DNA of 64,000 nucleotides from Marinobacter salinexigens (GCF_008370345.1 NZ_VTUU01000001.1:358223-422222); one strand, 5' to 3'. Positions 28,260-39,503 are shown, numbered from the stretch's first letter. Translations and numbers: made by a program. Notes: a model not told the origin generated them from the sequence alone.

Positions 28260-28360
28260 GGTGTTTCTCCGATTCATGGGCACAAAGAGGGTCTATGGTG
28301 CCGGCTGGGTAAAAAGAGTGCAGGCATTGTAGCCGGAAAGGCCGGTTGGGCCAAAAGCCA

Positions 28361-29464
28361 TTACATGGTGAACGCCTGACCAATCCGGGCAAGTCGTTCG
28401 GCCTGAATGGCGTTACCCAGGGCCTTACCCTTGAATCCTTTTTGCATTAACGCTTTGGGATCTACTTGAGTGGCGGCTTCCGCGCCAGCCTGCAGCATCT
28501 TTATGCTCCTCAGGCGCTCAGGGTGAACGAAAGAGAGGACTTTCAACAGCGATGCAAACCGTTCAGGTCGACGCCAGCTATCGGCATGGTTAAGCAGCGC
28601 CAGAGCGCTATCCGGAGTCGGCGGCTGCCCGGTGTTGACATCCGGCGCAAACAAAGTGGTCAGGCGGGCCAGATCACGGCAATCGTTGGGTGCTTTAAGC
28701 GTTGCCGCCCGTTCGGTGCAGGTCTGGCTATCGAGAGGGGACATGAGCGCAGCAAAACGTTCTTCTGTTGACCCATTGGCATGGTGTGCCAGCCGCAAAG
28801 CATTCAGGCCTGCCTGGTATTCGGATGGGGATGCAAGCTCTGGAATCAGCACCTGTAGTGCCCCGCAGTCTTGCAGCACCTCAAAGAAGGTTCCCGGCTC
28901 TTTTTCATTGAGTGCCCGCTGGATTTCCTGCCAGACCCGCTCAGATACCAGATGATTGACTTCGCCTTCACTCACCATGGACCGCATCATTTGCATCGTT
29001 TCCGGGCTGACCCGGAAGCCGAGTGGCTGGAAGCGGGCGGCGAATCTGGCTGTCCGGAGAATGCGTAGCGGGTCTTCGGCGAAAGCATCGGATACGTGGC
29101 GAAGCAGGCGACGCTCAATGTCGCCTTTGCCATCGAAGGGGTCGACCAGTTGATCCTGTTCATCCATGGCCATGGCGTTGATGGTCAGGTCGCGGCGCTT
29201 CAGGTCTTCTTCCAGGGTAACATCCGGGGCGCTGTAAACGCTGAATCCATGGTAACCGCGGCCCTGCTTACGCTCTGTCCGGGCCAGCGCGTACTCTTCC
29301 CGGGTGCGGGGGTGCAGGAATACCGGAAAGTCGGCACCAACCTGCTTGAAGCCCTTTTGCAGCATTTCTTCTGGTGTGGCGCCCACCACAACCCAGTCCC
29401 GGTCTTCTACGTCGAGTCCAAGGAGTTTGTCACGTACTGCGCCGCCGACCAGATAGGTTTGCAT
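28361..29464 (-). CDS. cca: CCA-adding tRNA nucleotidyltransferase
   Basis: The 367-residue class II enzyme repairs tRNA 3' CCA ends. It opens [16 protein letters not shown], then [14 protein letters not shown] with the catalytic Asp pair nearby, [12 protein letters not shown], and [15 protein letters not shown]. It lacks the C-terminal HD phosphohydrolase extension of the E. coli enzyme. The ATG at 29464 is preferred because AAAGGA directly abuts the ATG at 29476. Confidence 0.95.
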   Translation of the reverse strand: MQTYLVGGAVRDKLLGLDVEDRDWVVVGATPEEMLQKGFKQVGADFPVFLHPRTREEYALARTERKQGRGYHGFSVYSAPDVTLEEDLKRRDLTINAMAMDEQDQLVDPFDGKGDIERRLLRHVSDAFAEDPLRILRTARFAARFQPLGFRVSPETMQMMRSMVSEGEVNHLVSERVWQEIQRALNEKEPGTFFEVLQDCGALQVLIPELASPSEYQAGLNALRLAHHANGSTEERFAALMSPLDSQTCTERAATLKAPNDCRDLARLTTLFAPDVNTGQPPTPDSALALLNHADSWRRPERFASLLKVLSFVHPERLRSIKMLQAGAEAATQVDPKALMQKGFKGKALGNAIQAERLARIGQAFTM

Positions 29465-29544
29465 GGGGAAGGGCATTCCTTTGAGATGTTTGCGGGGATT
29501 ATCCGTTCCCCGCGTTTGAGAGGCAAACCTGTTCTGGTTTGTAA

Positions 29545-30801
29545 TCAGAAGGCGGTGCCGAGTTCCAGGGCTGCGCCCATATCCGCATCGCTGTACAAAG
29601 CGCCAAGATCCAGGCGGACACCGACGATGTTCAGGCCAAAACCAGCGGTAAACTGGGTTTTCTCTTCAATGCCATTGTTGTCGTCGTTGCTTGCCAGGTT
29701 CTGGCGAATACCAACGCGTAGCTGGGCGTAGCGCCAGGCATCGAACTCTGCACCGAGAGCCAGCCACTGGGTGTCATCCTCATAGCCAAACGCTTCTTTC
29801 TTGGTCAGATCCACTTCGGCGGTAACCACGTGGTAGTCGCTCTTGTGCGCTATGCCCAGGGTGACCATCGGGTCGAGCTTGAGGGTGCGGACTTCTTCCC
29901 CCAGGGCCGGGCGGCTGGCTGCAGAGTCCAGTTCCATGGGGATCAGGTTCTTGACCGCGGCGCCAACGGTCCACTCGTTTTCTTCGCCGAAGCTGTAGGC
30001 TGCGCCGAGGTCCATGTTAAAACCGCTTTTGTCGGTCTGGGACTCGTCTCTGTCAAAGTCGTCGTCTTCAAAACCGGAGACTGTTTCGGTGTACTGGAAG
30101 GTCTGAAGGTTGACGTACTTGGGTGACACGCCCAGTTGCACGCTTTCGCCGTTCGACAGTTCGAATTCCCGGGCGAAGGCGATACCGACTTCGGAAACCG
30201 CGGAGGCGAGCACCTTGCCGCGAGACTGCAGGGTATCGGTGACACCGGGAGTCGCCAGGTTGCCGCCTTCAATGCCGGCCAGTATGGCATCGTCGCTTTC
30301 GTCGTATTCGCCCCGAACGGTTGCTGTCAGGTTACCGTTGGCAAACACGCCCACGGAAAGCGTTTTGCTGGGGAACGCGAGTGCCAGACCCAGGCCAGCG
30401 TTCACGCGAACAGTGTCTTCATCAAAGTTTTGCAACTGATCGCGGAGAATGCCTGCCTGATTTTCAGCTTCGCTCTGCTGCGCGCCCTCTGCGGCTGCTT
30501 CAAAGGCATCAATGGTGTCCTGGATATCATCGACCTGATCGATGGTTTCCTCTTCATCCGCTGCCCTGGCATTCACGGATGGTAGCATCAGCCCGAAATC
30601 ATCGGACCACTCATGGTGATTGCCTGCCATCATTGCCGGGTTCCTTGCAGCGGCTTCCACCGGAGTGGCGACGGCAACGCCGGTGCCGGCCATGGCAAAG
30701 GAGCGGGAAGACATGAACTGCTGTGGACTTGCCATAGCAGAAGAGGTGGCAACCGAGAGGCCGATAGCCAGCGACAGTTTGGTCAGACGGTTTCCGTTCA
30801 T
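29545..30801 (-). CDS. TraF-like outer-membrane beta-barrel protein
   Basis: The 418-residue protein has a signal peptide (about 1-25, ending SSAMASPQ) and [30 protein letters not shown], typical of the OMPP1/FadL-like group annotated conjugal transfer TraF (TraF_2). The remainder is beta-strand rich with aromatic ends and finishes with ALELGTAF. The label is misleading: no conjugation genes are nearby. An acidic, Gln-rich segment at about 80-125 looks helical and may be a loop or plug. AAGGAAC precedes the start. Confidence 0.8.
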   Translation of the reverse strand: MNGNRLTKLSLAIGLSVATSSAMASPQQFMSSRSFAMAGTGVAVATPVEAAARNPAMMAGNHHEWSDDFGLMLPSVNARAADEEETIDQVDDIQDTIDAFEAAAEGAQQSEAENQAGILRDQLQNFDEDTVRVNAGLGLALAFPSKTLSVGVFANGNLTATVRGEYDESDDAILAGIEGGNLATPGVTDTLQSRGKVLASAVSEVGIAFAREFELSNGESVQLGVSPKYVNLQTFQYTETVSGFEDDDFDRDESQTDKSGFNMDLGAAYSFGEENEWTVGAAVKNLIPMELDSAASRPALGEEVRTLKLDPMVTLGIAHKSDYHVVTAEVDLTKKEAFGYEDDTQWLALGAEFDAWRYAQLRVGIRQNLASNDDNNGIEEKTQFTAGFGLNIVGVRLDLGALYSDADMGAALELGTAF

Positions 30802-31052
30802 CGGTGTTCCTTTTTTAACTGTTAAATCCGTGAGTTAACGCAGTATGTGCGAAGAGATTAGAACAGAACGCCGTTGGCTACATGACCAAAGGGGTAACAG
30901 TTTGTTTTCCAAATGTAAGTGGAGGCATTTTTTTGCCGCCGTAATCCGAAGGTCCTGATCTTTTGGGAGCTATGTGTTTATCTATCAGTAAGTTAAATAT
31001 GTTGGCGTGAATCTTTCATGACCATGAAAAAATGTGTTTTCGGAGATGAGAA

Positions 31053-31589
31053 ATGACCCTTCGGTGGATAGTGACCCCGCTTCTGATTCTTGGTTTGACC
31101 GCCTGTGCATCTGATGGCTCGAAGGACAGCACTCAGCAGGCGGATCAGGAATTTGAGCCGATCACAGTGCGGGTCTCCGGATTTGGAACCTATGAGGATG
31201 CCTCCAAAGACCGGCTGAATACCCGCAAACGCCTGCTGGCAAGACGCGCTTCCCAACTGGATGCATACCGTAATCTGGCGGAGCGGGTATACGGCACTGT
31301 TATCTATGGCAGCTCGACGGTGAACGACTTTGTGTTGCGCAACGATACCTTCCGGACCTACGTCGACAGCTATATTCGTGGTGCCAAAATGGTGGCGGTT
31401 AACGAACATAGCGACGGCGTCGTGGAAACTGTGATGGAGCTCAAGCTCGAACCCCGTTTCCGTGCCTGTGTGTCGCGGGTGGCTGATGATGAGGTGCAGG
31501 ATCGCTGTTCGATTCCAATGCCCCGGGATAACGATGCCGTCGGCGATGTTCAGAGTAAGAGTGTCGATTCTCTCTACTATCTCGACTGA
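31053..31589 (+). CDS. flgP: FlgP-like LPP20-family lipoprotein
   Basis: The 178-residue product begins with a lipoprotein signal ending LTACAS (lipobox Cys at about 18). The body has ITVRVSGFGTYEDA, LARRASQLDAYRNLAERVYG, typical of LPP20/FlgP proteins that help form the outer-membrane H or basal disk of polar flagella. It is followed 54 bases later by a FlgT-like gene, which supports the flagellar reading. FlgO, a usual third member, is not in the window. Confidence 0.8.
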   Translation: MTLRWIVTPLLILGLTACASDGSKDSTQQADQEFEPITVRVSGFGTYEDASKDRLNTRKRLLARRASQLDAYRNLAERVYGTVIYGSSTVNDFVLRNDTFRTYVDSYIRGAKMVAVNEHSDGVVETVMELKLEPRFRACVSRVADDEVQDRCSIPMPRDNDAVGDVQSKSVDSLYYLD

Positions 31590-31643
31590 TCCTGCGGGAA
31601 TAATGAGTGCGCAGGAAAAGGTGATGAACAGAGGTTCCGGAAT

Positions 31644-32837
31644 ATGAAAGTGTTTCTCGGGCTGATGGTAATGCTTGTCGCTGTCAGTCAGGTCCAGGCT
31701 GTAGTGCTTGAAGGTGTTGGCAGTGCGGTCATTTACCAGGGTGATCTGGAGGCGGCCAGGGCTAAGGCCCGTCAAGCGGCGCTGCGAGATCTGTCACTGC
31801 AGTATGAAGCGCGTGTCAGCACCAGCGACACCATGGAGAACGGTGTGCTGACAGGCTCCCGAACAGAGGTGGCCTCCCGGGCCCGTGCCCGGAACGTTCG
31901 GGTTGTGGATGAAACCCAATCCGGTAACCGTCTGCGTATTGTTGTTCGGGCCGATGTGACGGAGGGGGCCGGTAGCTGTGGTGCGGGGGATGCCTCCCAC
32001 CTCAGGAAACGGGTCGCGGTGATGGGTTTCCCGATGATAGAGCCGTCCCAGGCCCGATTGGGCAGGCTTGACGATGCGGGCGAACGTTTGCCTCAACGAC
32101 TCCAGCAAAAATTGAGGGAGACCGGGCAACTCCAGGTCCTTGGGGCGAGCTCGAGACAGCTGTTCAGTGAGATTCCCGACGCGCCGACCTCTATGGCCGG
32201 AGATAACGCTCTTTCCAATGTAGTGCAGGTAGCACGGGAGCTGGGAGCGCAGTTTGTGGTGACCGGCGTGATCCGGGATATGGAGGTGAGTGACCCTTCT
32301 GCCTGGGGGACGTCTGTGTGGGATGGAATGAAGAGGACCCTGTGGAATGGGGATCAGTCCCGGCGCTTTGTAGTTGATTTGATGGTGTTTGATGGCTTCA
32401 GTGGCTCTCCTGTCTACAGACAACGATTCGCCACGTCCGCTGACTGGGATGCCTCAACAGGCTCTTCGGACGGCTTTGGATCCGGAGGCTTCCAGGCATC
32501 TGCCTATGGCCGCGCGGTGGATGATGCCATTGATGATATGGCGTTAGCAGTGAACGATGTGGTCGCCTGCCAGCCATTCATGACGCGGATTACCCGGGTA
32601 GACGGTGATACTGTGACCCTGGAATCCGGGGCAACGGCCGGGCTGAGGCCGGGTGATGAATTACACCTGTACCGCAGTGCCCGTTATTGGAATTCGCTTG
32701 GGGGGACGCCCGAATTGAGCGACGCAAGGCAAACGGTGACGCTGAATAACGTACACCCGGATTTCAGTAACGGGAGTATGTCTTTGCCTGGCGGTCAGCT
32801 AAACATCCAGCGCGACGACGTTGCCATTATCTGGTAA
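31644..32837 (+). CDS. flgT: FlgT-like flagellar assembly protein
   Basis: The 397-residue protein has a signal peptide ending near VQA (20) and three regions matching FlgT: an N-terminal domain (LEGVGSAVIYQGDLEAARAKARQAALRDLSLQYEA), a middle domain with RKRVAVMGFPMIE and AQFVVTGVIRDME, and a C-terminal SH3-like part (ITRVDGDTVTLESGATAGLRPGDELHLYR). FlgT builds the H ring around the motor of polar sodium-type flagella. Its partner FlgP lies upstream. Confidence 0.82.
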   Translation: MKVFLGLMVMLVAVSQVQAVVLEGVGSAVIYQGDLEAARAKARQAALRDLSLQYEARVSTSDTMENGVLTGSRTEVASRARARNVRVVDETQSGNRLRIVVRADVTEGAGSCGAGDASHLRKRVAVMGFPMIEPSQARLGRLDDAGERLPQRLQQKLRETGQLQVLGASSRQLFSEIPDAPTSMAGDNALSNVVQVARELGAQFVVTGVIRDMEVSDPSAWGTSVWDGMKRTLWNGDQSRRFVVDLMVFDGFSGSPVYRQRFATSADWDASTGSSDGFGSGGFQASAYGRAVDDAIDDMALAVNDVVACQPFMTRITRVDGDTVTLESGATAGLRPGDELHLYRSARYWNSLGGTPELSDARQTVTLNNVHPDFSNGSMSLPGGQLNIQRDDVAIIW

Positions 32838-32861
32838 ACGTGCCGCGCGGGGGTACTGAGG

Positions 32862-33323
32862 TCAGGCTGCTTCAGTCGCTGCGATATCCCGGATTTTGCT
32901 GACCATGGCCCGCAATCCGTTGCCACGGGTTGGTGAGATATGGCGGAACAGGTCAAGCTGTTCGAACAGCTCGTCGATGTCCGTGGTCAGTAACTCTCTG
33001 GGGGCTTTGCCGTTAAGGGCAACCAGAATGATGGCGGCAAGGCCGCGCACGATCATGGCGTCTGAATCAATCAGCAGGTAGAGCTTGCCGCTGGCTTCAT
33101 CGAAGTGGTGGATCAGCCACACCTGGCTCTGGCAGCCGTGAACGTAGTTCTCTTCAATGCGACCGTCATCCGGGAAGGCCGGTAGCTGCTTGCCGAGATC
33201 GATAATGTAGGCGTAACGCTCTTCCCAGTCGTCCAGAAACTCAAAAGCATCCAGAACATCTTCCAGAGTGGTTTTTGTGCCCAGGGGATTATTCAGGAAA
33301 TCCTGTTCACTAGCAGTCATCAA
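32862..33323 (-). CDS. sufE: SufE family Fe-S cluster assembly protein
   Basis: The 153-residue protein accepts sulfur from SufS. FLDDWEERYAYIIDLGKQLP, then NYVHGCQSQVWL with the acceptor Cys, and SDAMIVRGLAAIIL are the family signatures. Its start overlaps the sufT stop by four bases. It is last in the SUF operon. Confidence 0.95.
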   Translation of the reverse strand: MMTASEQDFLNNPLGTKTTLEDVLDAFEFLDDWEERYAYIIDLGKQLPAFPDDGRIEENYVHGCQSQVWLIHHFDEASGKLYLLIDSDAMIVRGLAAIILVALNGKAPRELLTTDIDELFEQLDLFRHISPTRGNGLRAMVSKIRDIAATEAA

Positions 33324-33868
33324 AGCATTCCCAGTTCAAGCTTGGCTTCATCGGTGAGCATATCATTGCTCCACGGAGGATCGAAGGTCAGATCGATGGT
33401 GACCTTGTCCACATTGGGCACGTGCTCCACCTTGCGCTTGACGTCATCGCAGATAACAGGGCCCATACCACATCCGGCCGCGGTGAGGGTCATCTGGATA
33501 TAGATGTGGTTTCCGTCTTCGGTGCCGTTTTCAATCCGGCACTCGTAGATCAGTCCGAGGTCCACGACATTCACCGGGATTTCCGGGTCATAGCAGTTGC
33601 GCAGGGCTTCCCACACCTGGTTTTCATTGACGCTGCCGTCTTCAGGCGTGTCGAAGCTGCTTTCCAGAGGCTTTTTGCCCAGGGCGTCTGCATCGTGGCC
33701 TTCGATTCGCGCCAGATTGCCATTGACCGCTACGGTGAACGTGCCACCCAGAGCCTGTGTAATGGTCACGAATGTATCAGCCGGAATCATGATTTCGGTT
33801 CCGGCGGGTACCAGGCGGGCTTCCACCTCGCGTTTTGTCAGGACCACTTCCCGTTCTTGCATGCCCAA
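33320..33868 (-). CDS. sufT: SufT, DUF59-domain Fe-S assembly factor
   Basis: The 182-residue protein has an N-terminal extension (about 1-75) and a DUF59/MIP18-like domain: VWEALRNCYDPEIPVNVVDLGLIYE and TLTAAGCGMGPVICDDVK. It acts in maturation or transfer of Fe-S clusters. It lies between sufA and sufE. Confidence 0.92.
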   Translation of the reverse strand: MGMQEREVVLTKREVEARLVPAGTEIMIPADTFVTITQALGGTFTVAVNGNLARIEGHDADALGKKPLESSFDTPEDGSVNENQVWEALRNCYDPEIPVNVVDLGLIYECRIENGTEDGNHIYIQMTLTAAGCGMGPVICDDVKRKVEHVPNVDKVTIDLTFDPPWSNDMLTDEAKLELGML

Positions 33869-33893
33869 GCTGGCCTCGCTGTCTTCTGGTGTA

Positions 33894-34250
33894 TCAGGCT
33901 ATGGTGAAACTCTCTCCGCACCCGCACTCGGCTGTTGCGTTGGGGTTACGGAAACGAAAGAGCGAGTTCACGCCTTCGGTGACAAAATCTATTTCGATGC
34001 CGTTGACCATCGGCAGGTGTTCTTCCTTGACGAACACATCCACACCGTCGATATGGAATATCCGGTCATCACCAGTGGTCTCTTCCACCCACTGGGTTTC
34101 GTACTTGAAGCCGGAGCAGCCACTTCGGGTGATGGCTAGGCGGATGCCTTTGGCTTCGGGCTTCTTGTCCAGTTGCTTGCGAACGTGCCGGACCGCTGAT
34201 GGGGTCATGGTCACGTTCACATCATTTGGGGTGAAGACTTCTGCTGTCAT
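33894..34250 (-). CDS. sufA: A-type Fe-S carrier protein (SufA/IscA family)
   Basis: The 118-residue A-type carrier has the three cluster Cys: one in TRSGCSGFKYE and two in ECGCGESF. The start MTAEVFTPNDVNV has GGAGG upstream; an in-frame ATG 23 codons earlier would overlap sufS. It lies 13 bases after sufS. Confidence 0.93.
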   Translation of the reverse strand: MTAEVFTPNDVNVTMTPSAVRHVRKQLDKKPEAKGIRLAITRSGCSGFKYETQWVEETTGDDRIFHIDGVDVFVKEEHLPMVNGIEIDFVTEGVNSLFRFRNPNATAECGCGESFTIA

Positions 34251-34263
34251 GATTCCACCTCCG

Positions 34264-35517
34264 TCAGGCAAACAGGCGCTGAATTTTCTGAAGGGCGGTA
34301 AATAACTGTTCCACCTCATTCAGCGTATTGTAAAACGCAAAGGAAGCCCGGGCTGTACCGGGAACTCCGTAGAAATCCATCAGCGGCATGGCGCAGTGGT
34401 GGCCAGTGCGGATGGCAATGCCCTGCTGGTCCAGCAGGGTACCGATGTCGCTGGGGTGCAAGCCGGCAATTTTGAAGGATATTACCGGGACTTTGTCGGT
34501 CGCGGTGCCGATGATCTCCATACCCGGAACGCTTTCCACCAAGTCATTTGCCCGGATCAGCAATGCCGACTCGGCGGCTTCCATGGCCTTCCGGTCGAGG
34601 CTGCCGAGATAGTCGATGGCGGCTCCGAGACCAACAGCTTCAGCAATTGCTGGCGTACCTGCTTCGAATTTGTAGGGCAGGGTGTTCCAGGTGGTGCGCT
34701 CGAACGATACCCGCTCAATCATCTCGCCACCGCCCTGGTATGGGGGCATCTCTTCCAGCAGGTGAGATTTGCCATAGAGCACGCCAATGCCGGTAGGCCC
34801 GAACATCTTGTGGGACGAGAATGCGTAAAAATCACAGTCCAGAGCCTGCACATCCGGCTGATAATGAGGTACCGCCTGGGCTCCATCCACAAGGGTGATG
34901 ATGCCCCGTTTCTTCGCTTCGTTAATCAGTGCGGCAATCGGGTTTACCGTTCCGAGCACATTGGAAACGTGGGCGACTGCCAGCACTTTGGTGCGCTCAT
35001 TGAGCAGGCTGTGGAACGAATCAAGTTCCAGTTCACCGGCCGGCGTTACCGGAATGGGAATGACTTTCGCGCCAGTGCGCTCTGCCACCATTTGCCAGGG
35101 CACAATATTGGCGTGGTGCTCCATCTGGGTAACGAGTATTTCGTCGCCGGACTGAAGGCGCGGCGCCAATCCGTTCGCCACCAGATTAATGGCTTCGGTG
35201 GTACCGCGAGTCCAGATGATTTCTCGTGTACTGGCTGCGTTGAGGAAACCGCGAACGGTTTCCCTCGCGCCTTCAAAGGCGGATGTGGCACGGTCACCGA
35301 GGGTATGGGCTCCGCGATGCACGTTGGAGTGCATTTCCCGGTAGTAGCGGTCCATGGCGTCCAGCACGGCGACAGGCTTCTGGGCCGAAGCGCCGTTGTC
35401 CAGATAGACCAGCGGCTTGCCGTTTACCTGTTGCGACAGGATTGGAAAGTCCCGGCGAATGGCTTCCACATCAAGTGCCGGCTGGTTGGCAGTATTGGCC
35501 ACGGACAAATCCGTCAT
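34264..35517 (-). CDS. sufS: Cysteine desulfurase SufS
   Basis: The 417-residue group II, PLP-dependent desulfurase makes persulfide for cluster assembly. The PLP Lys is in FSSHKMFGPTGIG, and the active Cys in RTGHHCAMPLM. VYLDNGASAQKP and RGAHTLGDRAT near the N-terminus are typical. The ATG at 35517 lies 7 bases after the sufD stop. Confidence 0.95.
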   Translation of the reverse strand: MTDLSVANTANQPALDVEAIRRDFPILSQQVNGKPLVYLDNGASAQKPVAVLDAMDRYYREMHSNVHRGAHTLGDRATSAFEGARETVRGFLNAASTREIIWTRGTTEAINLVANGLAPRLQSGDEILVTQMEHHANIVPWQMVAERTGAKVIPIPVTPAGELELDSFHSLLNERTKVLAVAHVSNVLGTVNPIAALINEAKKRGIITLVDGAQAVPHYQPDVQALDCDFYAFSSHKMFGPTGIGVLYGKSHLLEEMPPYQGGGEMIERVSFERTTWNTLPYKFEAGTPAIAEAVGLGAAIDYLGSLDRKAMEAAESALLIRANDLVESVPGMEIIGTATDKVPVISFKIAGLHPSDIGTLLDQQGIAIRTGHHCAMPLMDFYGVPGTARASFAFYNTLNEVEQLFTALQKIQRLFA

Positions 35518-35524
35518 GACTGGC

Positions 35525-36811
35525 TTACGCCTCCTCGAAGGTCTGATCAAAGAACTGGTTCAGGCGGGTGTGCGCCGTTTCCCGAACGGATTCCACCGGA
35601 ATCTGCTCTACCAGTTCGTTAATGAATGCCATGGTCAGCAGCACATTGGCCTGACGCCGGCCGATACCACGGGACACCAGATAAAACACTGAAGTCTCGT
35701 CGAGCTGGCCAATGGTGGCACCGTGGGCGCATTTCACGTCGTCGGCATAGATTTCCAGCTCGGGCTTGGTGTCGATCTCCGCCCCATTGGACAGCAGCAG
35801 GTTCTTGTTGTTCATATCGGCATTGGACTTCTGGGCGTCCTGATGGATATGAATCCGTCCGTTGAAAACCGCGTGAGACTGGTCTGCCGCGATGTTGCGG
35901 TAGGTCTCTTCGCTGTTGCAGTGGGCGGCGACGTGCTCAATGGTGGTGTGGTTGTCGTAATGCTGTTTGCCCTGGGTAACCACTACGCCATTGAGTTTGC
36001 ATTCAGCGCCTTCGCCTTCCAGTCGCACTTGCAGGTCATGGCGGCGCAATGGGCCGCCAAAGCCGACGCAGTGGCTCTCGAAGCGTGAGCTACGCTGCTG
36101 GCGTACACCGGTGGCGCCCACATGCTGAACATTCTCGCCTTCCATGTTCAGGCGAATGCTGGTGACGTTGGCGCCTTCGGCCAGCGCGAACTCAGTGACG
36201 GTGTTGACCAGCGCAGCTTCGCTGCCGCTTGAGATGTATTCTTCCACAACGGTGATCTGGCTGTGGCGACCTGCGTCTACATAGATGCGGGGAAACGCCG
36301 AGCCGCTGGCATCGGCATTGACCTCGTGCACAATGTGCAGAGGCTGATCCAGAACGGCATCAGCGTTGAGGCGAATAAGCAAACCGTCATCGAAACGAGC
36401 GGAATTCAGTCCCGCCAGTTGCACGGTATCGCCGCTCAGGTTGCTGTCGAGCTGCTCGGCCAATGTCGCGGCTTCTTCGTCGCTCAGATCGCTGAAGCTC
36501 AGGATCTGGATGCCTTCCAGGTCAGGATATTCGCTGGCTTCAGGCTTCATTACGCCGTTCAGGAATGCGACCTTGTAGCCCGGGACGGCCAGACTGCTGC
36601 CGGTTTTGCCATCGGCAGGCAGCGATATGGCCATCTCGTCGGTCAGCTTCAGGTACTTGCTGGAATACTTCCAGTTTTCCGTTTTCCGGGTCGGCAGGGG
36701 TATATCCACCAGAGCAGAGCCGCGCTGCTTGCGTAGCGTCAGCAGTGCCTCTGGCAGGGATTGTCCGGCCGAATGGAGGAACGCGGTGGGAAGAGTGGGT
36801 GCTGCTTTCAT
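35525..36811 (-). CDS. sufD: Fe-S cluster scaffold subunit SufD
   Basis: The 428-residue SufD pairs with SufB in the SufBC2D scaffold. The conserved C-terminal beta-helix reads NKNLLLSNGAEIDTKPELEIYADDVKCAHGATIGQLDE, then FYLVSRGI. It lies between sufC and sufS with 7 to 12 base gaps. Confidence 0.95.
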   Translation of the reverse strand: MKAAPTLPTAFLHSAGQSLPEALLTLRKQRGSALVDIPLPTRKTENWKYSSKYLKLTDEMAISLPADGKTGSSLAVPGYKVAFLNGVMKPEASEYPDLEGIQILSFSDLSDEEAATLAEQLDSNLSGDTVQLAGLNSARFDDGLLIRLNADAVLDQPLHIVHEVNADASGSAFPRIYVDAGRHSQITVVEEYISSGSEAALVNTVTEFALAEGANVTSIRLNMEGENVQHVGATGVRQQRSSRFESHCVGFGGPLRRHDLQVRLEGEGAECKLNGVVVTQGKQHYDNHTTIEHVAAHCNSEETYRNIAADQSHAVFNGRIHIHQDAQKSNADMNNKNLLLSNGAEIDTKPELEIYADDVKCAHGATIGQLDETSVFYLVSRGIGRRQANVLLTMAFINELVEQIPVESVRETAHTRLNQFFDQTFEEA

Positions 36812-36823
36812 TCCGCGACCTCC

Positions 36824-37597
36824 TTAGTTGGCTGCATCCGGTACGACGTCTTCGTCCTTGATGCCAAGCCAGCCGTAACCTTTCTCTTCCAGCTCCAGTG
36901 CCAGCTCCCGGCCTCCGGATTTGATGATCTTGCCGCCGGCCAGAACGTGAACGTAGTCCGGCACAATGTGGTTCAGCAGGCGCTGGTAGTGGGTAACCAT
37001 CAGGATGGCGCGGTCTTCGGAGCGCAAGGCGTTCACGCCGTCGGAGACGACTTTCAGTGCGTCAATATCGAGACCGGAATCCGTTTCATCCAGGATGGCC
37101 AGTTGCGGCTGAAGCAGGAGTGCCTGCATGATTTCATTCCGCTTTTTCTCACCGCCGGAGAACCCTTCGTTAACACCTCGTTTGAGGAACGCCGGGTCCA
37201 GATCAACTTGCTTGGAAACCTCTTTGGCGAGCTTCATGAACTCGGCCGCGTTCATTTCCTCCTGGCCCTTGTGAGTGCGCATGGCGTTCACAGCGGTACG
37301 AAGGAATTGCAGGTTGCTGACCCCGGGAATCTCCACAGGGTACTGGAACGCGAGGAAGATGCCTTCCCGGGCGCGTTCTTCGGTTTCGAGCTCCAGGAGG
37401 TCGTCCCCGTTCAGGGTGATGGAGCCATCGGTGACATCAAATGCCTCATTGCCTGCCAGCACCTGGGATAGGGTGCTCTTTCCTGAACCGTTCGGGCCCA
37501 TGATGGCGTGAACTTCCCCGGCTTTGACTTCCAGATTAATGCCCTTGAGGATTTCTTTGCCCTCAACGGATGCGTGCAGGTTCTTGATGCTCAGCAT
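36824..37597 (-). CDS. sufC: SufC ATPase of the SufBCD complex
   Basis: The 257-residue ABC-type ATPase has Walker A GPNGSGKSTL (about 35-44), signature FSGGEKKRNEI, Walker B LAILDETDSGLD and the H-loop VTHYQRLL. It is cytosolic and drives SufBD rearrangement. It sits between sufB and sufD. Confidence 0.97.
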   Translation of the reverse strand: MLSIKNLHASVEGKEILKGINLEVKAGEVHAIMGPNGSGKSTLSQVLAGNEAFDVTDGSITLNGDDLLELETEERAREGIFLAFQYPVEIPGVSNLQFLRTAVNAMRTHKGQEEMNAAEFMKLAKEVSKQVDLDPAFLKRGVNEGFSGGEKKRNEIMQALLLQPQLAILDETDSGLDIDALKVVSDGVNALRSEDRAILMVTHYQRLLNHIVPDYVHVLAGGKIIKSGGRELALELEEKGYGWLGIKDEDVVPDAAN

Positions 37598-37657
37598 TTG
37601 TTGCTTCTCTCTATCTCTGAATCTGTATGAATTCGTTGCCAGTAGCGCCGGTCCGGA

Positions 37658-39106
<1,449 letters not shown>

Positions 39107-39234
39107 GATCGTCGCTCCGTATTCTCTCATCGCGGGCCGAAGGCCCTTGGTGTGCCGGGAGCCGCAGTGCTGGCCGCCGGACGAATGTTTTTGATTTGGG
39201 TGTTGCGGTGATAATCCGCTGCTTCTGGCGAGCG

Positions 39235-39267
39235 ATTATACAATACCAGAGTAAAATAGTCAGGTAT
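39235..39267 (-). promoter_or_regulatory. suf promoter with IscR type 1-like operator
   Basis: The 25-bp palindromic site at 39243-39267 matches the E. coli IscR type 1 consensus at 23 of 25 positions. On the minus strand, a -35 CTGACT (39258-39263), 17-base spacer and perfect -10 TATAAT (39235-39240) sit within or against it. IscR with a [2Fe-2S] cluster would therefore block RNA polymerase. No iscR gene is in the window. Confidence 0.82.
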
Positions 39268-39378
39268 TAAATTGGTCGTGTAGGGATTATACCTTAATCA
39301 GCCTATGGGGCACTAAGGTTGGTGACAATTAGAGTGATAGTTTGGAGAGCGACGAGACGTGATGAAATGGAGTTGGCA

Positions 39379-39481
39379 AAGCGGCAGATTTTCCTCCACA
39401 GACACGCCGTGAACCCATCCATGGGGGCTTGGTGTTGCCATCCCTGGCAACACACAGTCTGTGGAGGAAAATCTGCCGCTT
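39379..39481. repeat. Nested palindromic intergenic element, copy A
   Basis: Arms 39379-39403 and 39457-39481 are perfect inverted repeats of 25 bp. The 53-base loop holds two more hairpins: CCCAT-CC-ATGGG (39414-39425) and GTGTTGCCA-TCCC-TGGCAACAC (39432-39453). The whole element can fold as a multi-branched hairpin on either strand. It lies between sufB (upstream region) and trhP (downstream end). No long open frame or transposase is present. A second element with the same design but different arms is at 56251-56364. Confidence 0.9.
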
Positions 39482-39503
39482 CGCATGGGATTAAGTCTTG
39501 GCT

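Noticed and set aside
26817..28379. Long plus-strand open frame (520 codons) opposite trmL and the thiolase
   Set aside because: It spans two conserved minus-strand genes and their junction, and its translation resembles no family.
29545..30801. Conjugation gene (TraF) suggesting a second mobile element
   Set aside because: The TraF label comes from a family name for FadL-like outer-membrane proteins; no transfer genes, integrase or tRNA are nearby and the surroundings are core genes.
34396..35622. Plus-strand open frame (408 codons) opposite sufS
   Set aside because: Shadow of sufS running into sufD; no family resemblance.
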